From an uncultured delta proteobacterium (GTDB taxonomy: Bacteria > UBA10199 > GCA-002796325 > 1-14-0-20-49-13), in contig CAIPVD010000252.1 in the NCBI GenBank assembly GCA_903868375.1, positions 1 to 8,526 of the forward strand: a DNA stretch of 8,526 nucleotides, read 5' to 3'. Under the pieces are notes generated by a model. That model saw nothing but the letters and a program-made list of their open reading frames with translations. It did not search any database and was not told where the DNA came from. A program made the translations under genes and the position numbers. Positions 1 to 5,392 of this stretch are shown one piece after another (position 1 is the first letter of the stretch; each line of letters starts with the position of its first letter).

Positions 1-849
1 AAAGCCATTGTGGAAACGCTTGCCGCTGATATTAGAAAAGAGTACCCAGAAATATCCGGTTTTTCGGCCTCAAATTTGTGGAGGATGAAGCTCTTTTTTG
101 AGGGCTATCAGGGAACGGAAAAACTCGCACTACTGGTGCGAGAAATTGGGTGGAGCCACAACATTCTTATCATGGAACGTTGTAAGGACGATTTGGAACG
201 CGAATTTTATATCCGAATGACCCGCAAAATGGGCTGGAGCAAGAACGTCCTTGTTCATCAAATCGACAATAAAACCTACGAAAAAACGCTTCTCAACCAA
301 ACCAATTTTAATAAAACTCTTCCGGAAAAGATCAAAAATCAGGCCAAGCTGGCGGTGAAGGATGAATATACCTTTGACTTTCTCGAGTTGGGCGAAGAAC
401 ACAGCGAACTTGAATTGGAGCGGGCATTAATGACAAGGATCAACCGCTTTTTGTTGGAAATGGGGGGCGCGTTTACGTTCGTTGGCAATCAGTTTCGTCT
501 TGAAGTCGAAGGACAGGAATATTTTATAGATATTCTTCTTTATCACCGCCGGTTAAAATGCCTTGTTGCTGTTGAACTAAAAATAGGCGACTTTAAACCT
601 GAATATGCCGGCAAGATGCAGTTTTACTTAACGGCTTTAGATGAACTTGTAAGGACCAAAGACGAGAATCCATCGATAGGTATTATCTTGTGTAAAGAAA
701 AGAAACGAACAATTGTAGAATATGCACTAAAATCCGGTAATAAACCGATCGGCGTGGCAAGATATCAAATGGTAACTCAACTACCAAAGAAACTTCGTGG
801 GCAACTACCTGCTCCTGAAGAAGTAAAGAAACTTTTAAACGTGATATAA
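1..849 (+). CDS. YhcG/DUF1016-type PDDEXK nuclease, 5' partial
   Basis: This is the C-terminal part of a YhcG-like (DUF1016) protein. The frame is open to the left edge: the codons before the GTG at 10 read K-A-I, matching the family's usual 'KAVVExLAxDL' stretch, so GTG 10 is probably an internal valine and the true start lies outside. Counting from codon 10, residues 1-45 are the helical DUF1016 N-terminal part (GFSASNLWRMKLF at 17-29) and about 130-260 are the nuclease fold. The catalytic pattern is visible as D174 (FIDILLYH) and E189-L-K191 (VAVELKIG), followed by the family's GKMQFYL (201-207). The family is predicted to be a Holliday-junction-resolvase-like nuclease, often found near restriction-modification or other mobile defence genes; its cellular role is poorly known. 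The family call is firm and the function uncertain. The next gene begins 5 nt after its stop. Confidence 0.9.
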   Translation, partial: KAIVETLAADIRKEYPEISGFSASNLWRMKLFFEGYQGTEKLALLVREIGWSHNILIMERCKDDLEREFYIRMTRKMGWSKNVLVHQIDNKTYEKTLLNQTNFNKTLPEKIKNQAKLAVKDEYTFDFLELGEEHSELELERALMTRINRFLLEMGGAFTFVGNQFRLEVEGQEYFIDILLYHRRLKCLVAVELKIGDFKPEYAGKMQFYLTALDELVRTKDENPSIGIILCKEKKRTIVEYALKSGNKPIGVARYQMVTQLPKKLRGQLPAPEEVKKLLNVI

Positions 850-854
850 CACAT

Positions 855-1940
855 ATGAAAATTGGAACAAAGATTGTTCATGAAGGTCAGGAGCCTGAAA
901 AAACTACCGGCGCGGTCATTCCACCGATATATCAGACGACGACTTTCGCGCAGAAAGATCCAGGCGTGCCTATCGCCGAGTTTGAATATACGCGTGCAGG
1001 AAATCCAAATTTTTCGCGACTAGAACAGACGCTGGCCGCTGCCGAAAATGGAAGATTTGCGACGGTCTTTAGCTCCGGCCTTGGTGCAATGACCGCGTGG
1101 CTTGCAACGGTTGGGCAGGGAGCCATCGTTGCGAACGAAGACCTGTACGGCGGAACGTATCGCCTGCTTATAAATGTCTTCGAGAGGTATGGCATAAAGT
1201 GTACTTTTGTTGCGAGTGATGACGTTGCCAGTTGGAAGGGTGCGATAACTTCAGAAACAAAATGGGTGCTTGTTGAAACGCCGACGAATCCGCTGCTGAA
1301 AGTTGTCGATCTAAAGGCTGTCTGTAAGCTGGCGCATGCAAAAAAAGCAAAGGTCATTGTAGATAACACGTTTGCAAGCCCGGTATTGCAGAATCCACTT
1401 GATCTTGGCGCCGACGTTGTTCTTCATAGCTCCACAAAATATTTAGGCGGCCATTCCGATGTCGTCGGTGGTGTGCTGATAACGAACGATGAAGGACTGA
1501 AAAAAGACTTCGATTTTTATAGAAAGGCGATGGGCCTAAACCCTTCTCCGTTCGACTGCTGGCTGGTTAGCCGCGGGATTAAGACGCTTGCTCTAAGAAT
1601 GGCGCAGCATCAAAAGAATGCGAAGGCGGTGGCGGCATTTCTAAAGAAGAGTGTGTCGGTGAAGAATGTTTATTATCCGGGTTTCGGTGGAATGGTCTCG
1701 GTAAGGTTTAAAGACGACAAGGCCGCCAAGAAATTCATAAAAGGGTTAAAGCTCTTTTGCCTCGCCGAAAGTTTAGGTGGAGTCGAATCCCTCGTTTGCC
1801 AGCCATCTTCCATGACGCATGCCTCTATTCCAAAGGCAGAACGCGAAAAGATCGGAATAGATGATGCGTTGGTCAGGCTTTCTGTTGGGATCGAAGATGA
1901 AGTTGATCTGCTAGCCGATATCGCCGCGGCATTAAGATGA
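855..1940 (+). CDS. Cystathionine gamma-synthase/gamma-lyase family PLP enzyme
   Basis: A fold-type I PLP enzyme of the Cys/Met metabolism family, 361 residues. Visible landmarks: YTR at 45-47 (phosphate contact from the neighbouring subunit), FSSGLGAM at 72-79, DLYGGTY at 96-102 (Tyr98 stacks on PLP), ETPTNP at 141-146, Asp170 (VIVDNT, pyridine nitrogen), the Schiff-base lysine K195 in SSTKYLGGHSD, and R341 in RLSVGIED (substrate carboxylate). Members make or break cystathionine, homocysteine or methionine in the cytosol. Sequence alone does not separate gamma-synthase, gamma-lyase and beta-lyase here, so no symbol is given; the 'SPxDCWLxxRGxKTL' and 'LAESLGGVESL' stretches look most like gamma-lyase/gamma-synthase. 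It is shorter than the usual 380-400 residues because YYPG (273-276) runs straight into FGGM (277-280), where relatives have about 16 more residues. Start ATG 855 fits the conserved N-terminus; there is no good Shine-Dalgarno, so coupling to the upstream gene is likely. Confidence 0.88.
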   Translation: MKIGTKIVHEGQEPEKTTGAVIPPIYQTTTFAQKDPGVPIAEFEYTRAGNPNFSRLEQTLAAAENGRFATVFSSGLGAMTAWLATVGQGAIVANEDLYGGTYRLLINVFERYGIKCTFVASDDVASWKGAITSETKWVLVETPTNPLLKVVDLKAVCKLAHAKKAKVIVDNTFASPVLQNPLDLGADVVLHSSTKYLGGHSDVVGGVLITNDEGLKKDFDFYRKAMGLNPSPFDCWLVSRGIKTLALRMAQHQKNAKAVAAFLKKSVSVKNVYYPGFGGMVSVRFKDDKAAKKFIKGLKLFCLAESLGGVESLVCQPSSMTHASIPKAEREKIGIDDALVRLSVGIEDEVDLLADIAAALR

Positions 1941-1961
1941 TAATTTCAAATATTTATGCCC

Positions 1962-1989
1962 TTGCAAAATTTTAGCTCTCATATATAGT
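1962..1989 (+). promoter_or_regulatory. Candidate sigma70-type promoter for the pur genes
   Basis: In the 95-nt gap before purB, TTGCAA (1962-1967) and TATAGT (1984-1989) are separated by 16 nt. They match the -35 consensus at 4 of 6 positions and the -10 consensus at 5 of 6, in an AT-rich stretch. Transcription would begin near 1996 and leave a leader of about 40 nt before the purB ATG, too short for a purine riboswitch. This is the only sizeable gap upstream of the pur run. It is a consensus match only; such matches also occur by chance in AT-rich DNA. Confidence 0.4.
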
Positions 1990-2035
1990 CCGATTTCGTT
2001 AATAGAGGCCGTTGGAATTACCTAATAAAAACAAT

Positions 2036-3355
2036 ATGATACAAAGGTATTCACGAGAAGTTCTCTCTAAGATCTGGACGGACGAATATAGGTACAAAAA
2101 GTGGCTGGATGTCGAACTTTACGCATGCGAAGCATGGGAAAAACTCGGTAAGATCCCGGCTAAATCGCTCGTCCACATCAAAAAGAATGCAGACAAAGTA
2201 AATATCTCCAAGATCGACGAGATAGAAAAGACGACCAAACACGATGTCATCGCGTTTTTAACGGCGGTGGCGGAAGTCGTCGGCCCCGATTCGCGTTTCA
2301 TCCACATGGGAATGACATCTAGCGATGTGCTAGATACCGCGCTTGCCTGCCAGCTGAAAGATGCAGCTGATATAATCCTAGATGACATCGATAAATTGCT
2401 AATAGTTTTGAAGCGTCGCGCGCAGGAATTCAAAAACACGCCGGTGATCGGCCGCTCGCATGGAATTCATGCGGAGCCCACATCTTTTGGAATAAAGTTC
2501 GCACTTTGGTACGCCGAATTCGCCCGCAACAGAAGGCGGCTCATGTGCGCGAGGCGCAGCATTGCGGTCGGTAAAATATCCGGCGCGGTCGGCACATTCG
2601 CAAATATCCCGCCAGAGATCGAAGCGTACGTTTGCAAAAAACTGGGGCTCGAAGTCGAACCGGTATCTACGCAGATCGTGCAACGCGACCGGCATGCACA
2701 CTTCTTCACTACCCTTGCTATAATCGCATCTTCTATAGAGAAGGTCGCGACAGAGATAAGGCACTTGCAGCGCACTGAAGTTCTGGAAGCTGAAGAACCT
2801 TTCACGAAGGGGCAAAAGGGTTCAAGCGCCATGCCTCACAAACGTAACCCAATCCTATCAGAAAATCTTTGCGGACTTGCGAGGCTCGTCCGCTCGAACT
2901 CGTTAGCAGCGATGGAAAATGTGGCGCTCTGGCACGAACGCGATATTTCGCATTCATCTGTCGAGCGTGTGATAGCACCCGATTCAACGATACTTGTGGA
3001 TTTCATGCTCTCTCGCATGACGAATATGCTCGATAATTTAGTCGTCTATCCGGACATCATGCAGAAGAATCTGGACAAACTTGGTGGCCTCATACATTCG
3101 CAGCGCGTACTTTTGGCACTTGTAGAGGCTGGAATGACGCGTGAAGAGGCATATGGAACGGTGCAGGAAAATGCGATGAAAACTTGGGAGGCGGTCCGCG
3201 ACAGCAGGAAGGCCGATTTTAAAGAGCTGTTAAAAGAAGATCCCCTGATCAAGAAGAATATAAAGCCTTCGGACATCGACAAAATGTTCGACCTTAAATA
3301 TCACCTTAAGCACGTCGATGAGATCATCGCGCGCGCCTTGAAAGAGGGGGAATGA
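2036..3355 (+). CDS. purB: Adenylosuccinate lyase
   Basis: PurB acts twice in purine synthesis: it splits SAICAR to AICAR plus fumarate, and adenylosuccinate to AMP plus fumarate. It belongs to the fumarase/aspartase superfamily and works as a cytosolic homotetramer. From ATG 2036 the product is 439 residues, normal for the B. subtilis-type enzyme. Visible motifs: MIQRYSRE at the N-terminus, KHDVIAF (68-74, His69), MTSSDVLDTA (93-102), RSHGIHAEPTSFG (140-152, with the general-acid His142), QRDRHA (216-221), the flexible signature loop GSSAMPHKRNP (262-272, catalytic serine), and WHERDISHSS (299-308). An in-frame TTG at 2012 would add 8 residues and has AGAGG 3 nt before it, but the family begins at MIxRYS, so ATG 2036 is preferred even though it lacks a clear Shine-Dalgarno. 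The stop lies 2 nt before the preferred purC start. First gene of the pur run, probably served by the promoter at 1962-1989. Confidence 0.96.
   Translation: MIQRYSREVLSKIWTDEYRYKKWLDVELYACEAWEKLGKIPAKSLVHIKKNADKVNISKIDEIEKTTKHDVIAFLTAVAEVVGPDSRFIHMGMTSSDVLDTALACQLKDAADIILDDIDKLLIVLKRRAQEFKNTPVIGRSHGIHAEPTSFGIKFALWYAEFARNRRRLMCARRSIAVGKISGAVGTFANIPPEIEAYVCKKLGLEVEPVSTQIVQRDRHAHFFTTLAIIASSIEKVATEIRHLQRTEVLEAEEPFTKGQKGSSAMPHKRNPILSENLCGLARLVRSNSLAAMENVALWHERDISHSSVERVIAPDSTILVDFMLSRMTNMLDNLVVYPDIMQKNLDKLGGLIHSQRVLLALVEAGMTREEAYGTVQENAMKTWEAVRDSRKADFKELLKEDPLIKKNIKPSDIDKMFDLKYHLKHVDEIIARALKEGE
3344..3350 (+). promoter_or_regulatory. Ribosome binding site deciding the purC start
   Basis: GAGGGGG lies inside the last codons of purB. 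It is 7 nt before ATG 3358 but only 1 nt before ATG 3352. The spacing, together with the family's N-terminus MGSVKDL, favours ATG 3358 over the ATG that overlaps the purB stop. Confidence 0.6.
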
Positions 3356-3357
3356 AA

Positions 3358-4374
3358 ATGGGAAGCGTTAAAGACCTGCAGGTAATAAAAAATCCGGAAG
3401 GAAATAAATTAGGCCTTGGACGTTTTACTTTTTCCGATCGATATTCGGTCTTCGATTGGGGTGAAATGCCCGATCATATCGAAGGAAAAGGCGCGGCCCT
3501 TTGCATGACAAGCGCTTATTTCTTCGAAAAGCTTGAAAGCGAGGGAATAGGAACCCATTTCGCCGGCGTCGTAGAGAACGGCAAGGCTGCAAGGCTCGCC
3601 GATGTTAAGACGCCTAGGCATTCGATGGAGATAAAGCTTGTCCGTATCGTTCGACCGGAACTTCACGGCAATTCTTACGAGTATTCCATTTTTAAAAAAG
3701 AGCGGACGAATCTTTTGGTTCCTTTGGAAGTTATCTATAGAAATTCGTTGCCCGAAGGTTCGAGCGTTTTTAAACGCCTGAAAAATGGAACGCTAAAACT
3801 TGAAGATATCGGAATGAAAGCGATGCCGAAGGCCGGCACTATTTTAGATAAGCCGCTATTCGATGTCTCAACTAAACTTGAATCGACCGACCGCTACATG
3901 AGCTGGCAGGAAGCGGCTTCTATATCAGGTCTTGATGCCGGCGAACTCGAGGCGCTTAAGAAAACGGTCTTTGCGATAAATTCGCTTATCACAAAAGAAG
4001 CGAAGAAGGCGGGGCTTGTCAATGAAGATGGAAAGGTCGAGTTCGGCTTCGATGAGAATAGAAGATTGATACTTTTAGATACGGTCGGAACTTTGGACGA
4101 ATGCCGGTTCACCTTTGGAGGATTGCCGGTTAGCAAAGAGATCCTTCGTATGCATTATAGGGGAACGCCGTGGCACAACGAAGTGGAAGAGGCGAAGAAG
4201 AGCGGCGATGTGACCTGGAAGAAGATGGTAAAAAGCCAGCCGCCGAAGCTGCCGCCCGCACTTGCGAAACTTATATCCGAGCTTTATAAATCGTGCTGTA
4301 ACGAAATAACCGGCCGCGTTTGGTTTGGGGGTGTGCCTAGTGTTGAAAAGGTGTTGAGGGAAATAACTAAATAA
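3358..4374 (+). CDS. purC: SAICAR synthetase, long archaeal-type form
   Basis: Phosphoribosylaminoimidazole-succinocarboxamide synthase joins CAIR and aspartate using ATP to give SAICAR, the substrate of PurB encoded just upstream. The product is 338 residues from ATG 3358, against about 235-240 for the common bacterial enzyme. Visible motifs: GRFTFSDRYSVFDWGEMPD (21-39, ATP/nucleotide region), GKGAALC (43-49), VPLEVIYRN (121-129, counterpart of the common PLExVxRN), STKLESTDRYMS (171-182), LLDTVGTLDECRF (239-251, counterpart of the DExxxPDxxR metal/substrate motif), and SKEILRMHYRGTPW (259-272). The wording FSDRYSVFDWGxMPDHI and VVGTxDExRF matches the long haloarchaeal-style PurC as I recall it. 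An upstream ATG at 3352 (340 residues) forms an ATGA overlap with purB, but the ribosome binding site spacing and the conserved MGSVKDL start favour 3358. The gap to purS is 10 nt. Confidence 0.94.
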   Translation: MGSVKDLQVIKNPEGNKLGLGRFTFSDRYSVFDWGEMPDHIEGKGAALCMTSAYFFEKLESEGIGTHFAGVVENGKAARLADVKTPRHSMEIKLVRIVRPELHGNSYEYSIFKKERTNLLVPLEVIYRNSLPEGSSVFKRLKNGTLKLEDIGMKAMPKAGTILDKPLFDVSTKLESTDRYMSWQEAASISGLDAGELEALKKTVFAINSLITKEAKKAGLVNEDGKVEFGFDENRRLILLDTVGTLDECRFTFGGLPVSKEILRMHYRGTPWHNEVEEAKKSGDVTWKKMVKSQPPKLPPALAKLISELYKSCCNEITGRVWFGGVPSVEKVLREITK

Positions 4375-4384
4375 AGGAAAAAAT

Positions 4385-4627
4385 ATGAACGCAAAAGTAT
4401 ATGTAACGTTAAAGACCGGCGTTTTGGACTCGCAAGGCAAGGCGGTGAAACATTCGCTGGAAACACTGAACTTTAAAGAGGTGACGGACGTTCGCATTGG
4501 AAAATTCATAGAGCTGAAGCTGGAAGGCGTTACAAAGTCCGAGGCCGAGAAACACGTAAAGGCTATGTGCGAAAAACTTTTGGCTAACACGGTGATAGAG
4601 AGCTACAAATTTGAAGTGAGCGAATAA
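4385..4627 (+). CDS. purS: FGAM synthase subunit PurS
   Basis: PurS is the small structural subunit of the three-part phosphoribosylformylglycinamidine (FGAM) synthase. It bridges the glutaminase PurQ and the synthase PurL, and in characterised complexes is present in two copies per PurQ-PurL pair. The product is 80 residues, the normal length. It shows the family pattern: a first strand AKVYVTLKTGVLDSQGKAV (3-21), a central strand and helix with VTDVRIGKFIELKLEG (33-48), and a helix ending in MCEKLLANTVIESYKFEV (61-78). AAAGGA (4373-4378) lies 6 nt before the ATG, a good ribosome binding site. Unlike the other junctions in the run, it is followed by a 98-nt repeat-rich gap before purQ. Confidence 0.95.
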   Translation: MNAKVYVTLKTGVLDSQGKAVKHSLETLNFKEVTDVRIGKFIELKLEGVTKSEAEKHVKAMCEKLLANTVIESYKFEVSE

Positions 4628-4632
4628 CAACT

Positions 4633-4718
4633 TGCCAGCAAGGCAAGCAAGGCAAGCAAGGCAAGCAAGGTTAGGAGTTTTAACTTTGCTGGCATTGCTG
4701 GCCTGAAACTTTGCTGGC
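4633..4718 (+). other. Possible alternative stem-loops before purQ
   Basis: The left arm GCCAGCAA (4634-4641) is an exact inverted repeat of TTGCTGGC, which occurs three times to its right: 4686-4693, 4695-4702 and 4711-4718. The first pairing extends to 11 base pairs (4633-4643 with 4684-4694, one G-T) around a 40-nt loop. Pairing with the last copy would cover bases 15 to 8 nt before the purQ ATG, where a ribosome would dock. Only one of the three foldings can form at a time. There is no T-run after the stems, so an intrinsic terminator is unlikely. The complementarity is read directly; any regulatory role is inference. Confidence 0.4.
4638..4670. repeat. 9-nt tandem repeat, 3.7 copies (GCAAGGCAA)
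   Basis: Three perfect copies of GCAAGGCAA (4638-4646, 4647-4655, 4656-4664) are followed by a partial GCAAGG (4665-4670), lying entirely in the purS-purQ gap. CTTGCC just upstream (4631-4636) can pair with any of the GGCAAG words in the array (first at 4642-4647) as a 6-bp stem. An array of this sort is prone to slippage, so copy number may vary between strains. The array lies outside any supported gene; on the - strand it makes a short repetitive reading frame that I do not believe is coding. Confidence 0.9.
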
Positions 4719-4719
4719 C
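4682..4719. repeat. Direct repeats of TTGCTGGC(C) before purQ
   Basis: AACTTTGCTGGC occurs at 4682-4693 and again at 4707-4718. Between them lies another TTGCTGGCC at 4695-4703. The three cores all match the inverse of GCCAGCAA at 4634-4641. This set sits directly before the purQ start. Confidence 0.85.
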
Positions 4720-4725
4720 GCATTT

Positions 4726-5388
4726 ATGAAATTCGGTATCGTAGTTTTTCCAGGTTCGAATTGCGACCGCGACAGTTTCCACGTCCCGACCAAGGTCTGC
4801 GGACAAGAAGCCGTCTACCTTTGGCACAAAGATGCCGACTTAAAAGGTGTCGATTGCGTGATCCTGCCAGGTGGATTCTCTTACGGCGATTACTTACGTT
4901 GTGGTGCAATTGCAAAACAATCGCCCGTTATGAAGTCGGTCATCGAGCATGCGAAGAGTGGCGGTTATGTGATAGGCATCTGCAACGGTTTTCAGGTGCT
5001 GACCGAGTCCGGGTTGCTTCCGGGTGTGCTGATGAGGAATACGTCGCTTACGTTCATCTGCAAATATATTCAGGTGAAGGTGAACAATAAAACGCCGTGG
5101 ACGAACAAGTACGACGCTGGCGAAGTGATAACGCTTCCTATCGCGCACAACGAAGGGAATTATTTCTGCGATGAGGTGACGTTAAGGCGACTGGAGTCCA
5201 ACGGGCAGATCGCATTTAAATATCACGGCGAAAATCCGAACGGCGCTCTGGCAGATATCGCGGGCATCACGAACGAAAAGGGTAACGTGTTGGGGCTCAT
5301 GCCGCATCCGGAGAGAATAAGTGAATTGATACTTGGCGGCACGGATGGCCTTCGTGTCTTTGAATCGATAATTTCAACCAAAAAATAA
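4726..5388 (+). CDS. purQ: FGAM synthase glutaminase subunit PurQ
   Basis: PurQ is a class I (triad) glutamine amidotransferase. It releases ammonia from glutamine and passes it to PurL for conversion of FGAR to FGAM. From ATG 4726 the product is 220 residues, a normal length. Visible motifs: MKFGIVVFPGSNCDRD at the N-terminus, LPGGFSYGDYLRCGAIA (48-62), the nucleophile elbow GICNGFQ (84-90) with catalytic Cys86, LRN-like MRNTS (103-107), IAHNEGNYF (139-147), and MPHPER (192-197) with catalytic His194 and Glu196. An in-frame TTG at 4711 would add five residues (M-L-A-A-F) but falls in the upstream repeat, and the family starts at MKFG/MKIG, so ATG 4726 is preferred. There is no recognisable Shine-Dalgarno within 20 nt of the start; the nearest AGGAG is at 4673-4677, about 50 nt away. 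purL begins after a 4-nt gap. Confidence 0.96.
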   Translation: MKFGIVVFPGSNCDRDSFHVPTKVCGQEAVYLWHKDADLKGVDCVILPGGFSYGDYLRCGAIAKQSPVMKSVIEHAKSGGYVIGICNGFQVLTESGLLPGVLMRNTSLTFICKYIQVKVNNKTPWTNKYDAGEVITLPIAHNEGNYFCDEVTLRRLESNGQIAFKYHGENPNGALADIAGITNEKGNVLGLMPHPERISELILGGTDGLRVFESIISTKK

Positions 5389-5392
5389 TTTT

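Noticed and set aside
932..1369. Long - strand open frame opposite the PLP enzyme
   Set aside because: It is antisense to a strongly conserved enzyme, has no homology-like motifs and no ribosome binding site; a codon-bias shadow. The same applies to the - strand frames at 2399-2832 and 7030-7500.
1941..2035. Purine riboswitch or PurR-type operator upstream of purB
   Set aside because: The predicted leader is only about 40 nt, with no three-way junction core and no clear palindromic operator.
4631..4720. CRISPR-like array or intrinsic terminator in the purS-purQ gap
   Set aside because: The units are 9 nt with no spacers, so it is not CRISPR. The stems have no T-run after them, and purQ-purL-purF continue the same pathway, so a terminator is unlikely.
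4409..4723. A - strand open frame of about 104 codons with a repeated L-A-C pattern across purS and the spacer
   Set aside because: The repeated residues come from the 9-nt tandem array, the rest is antisense to purS, and it resembles no known protein.
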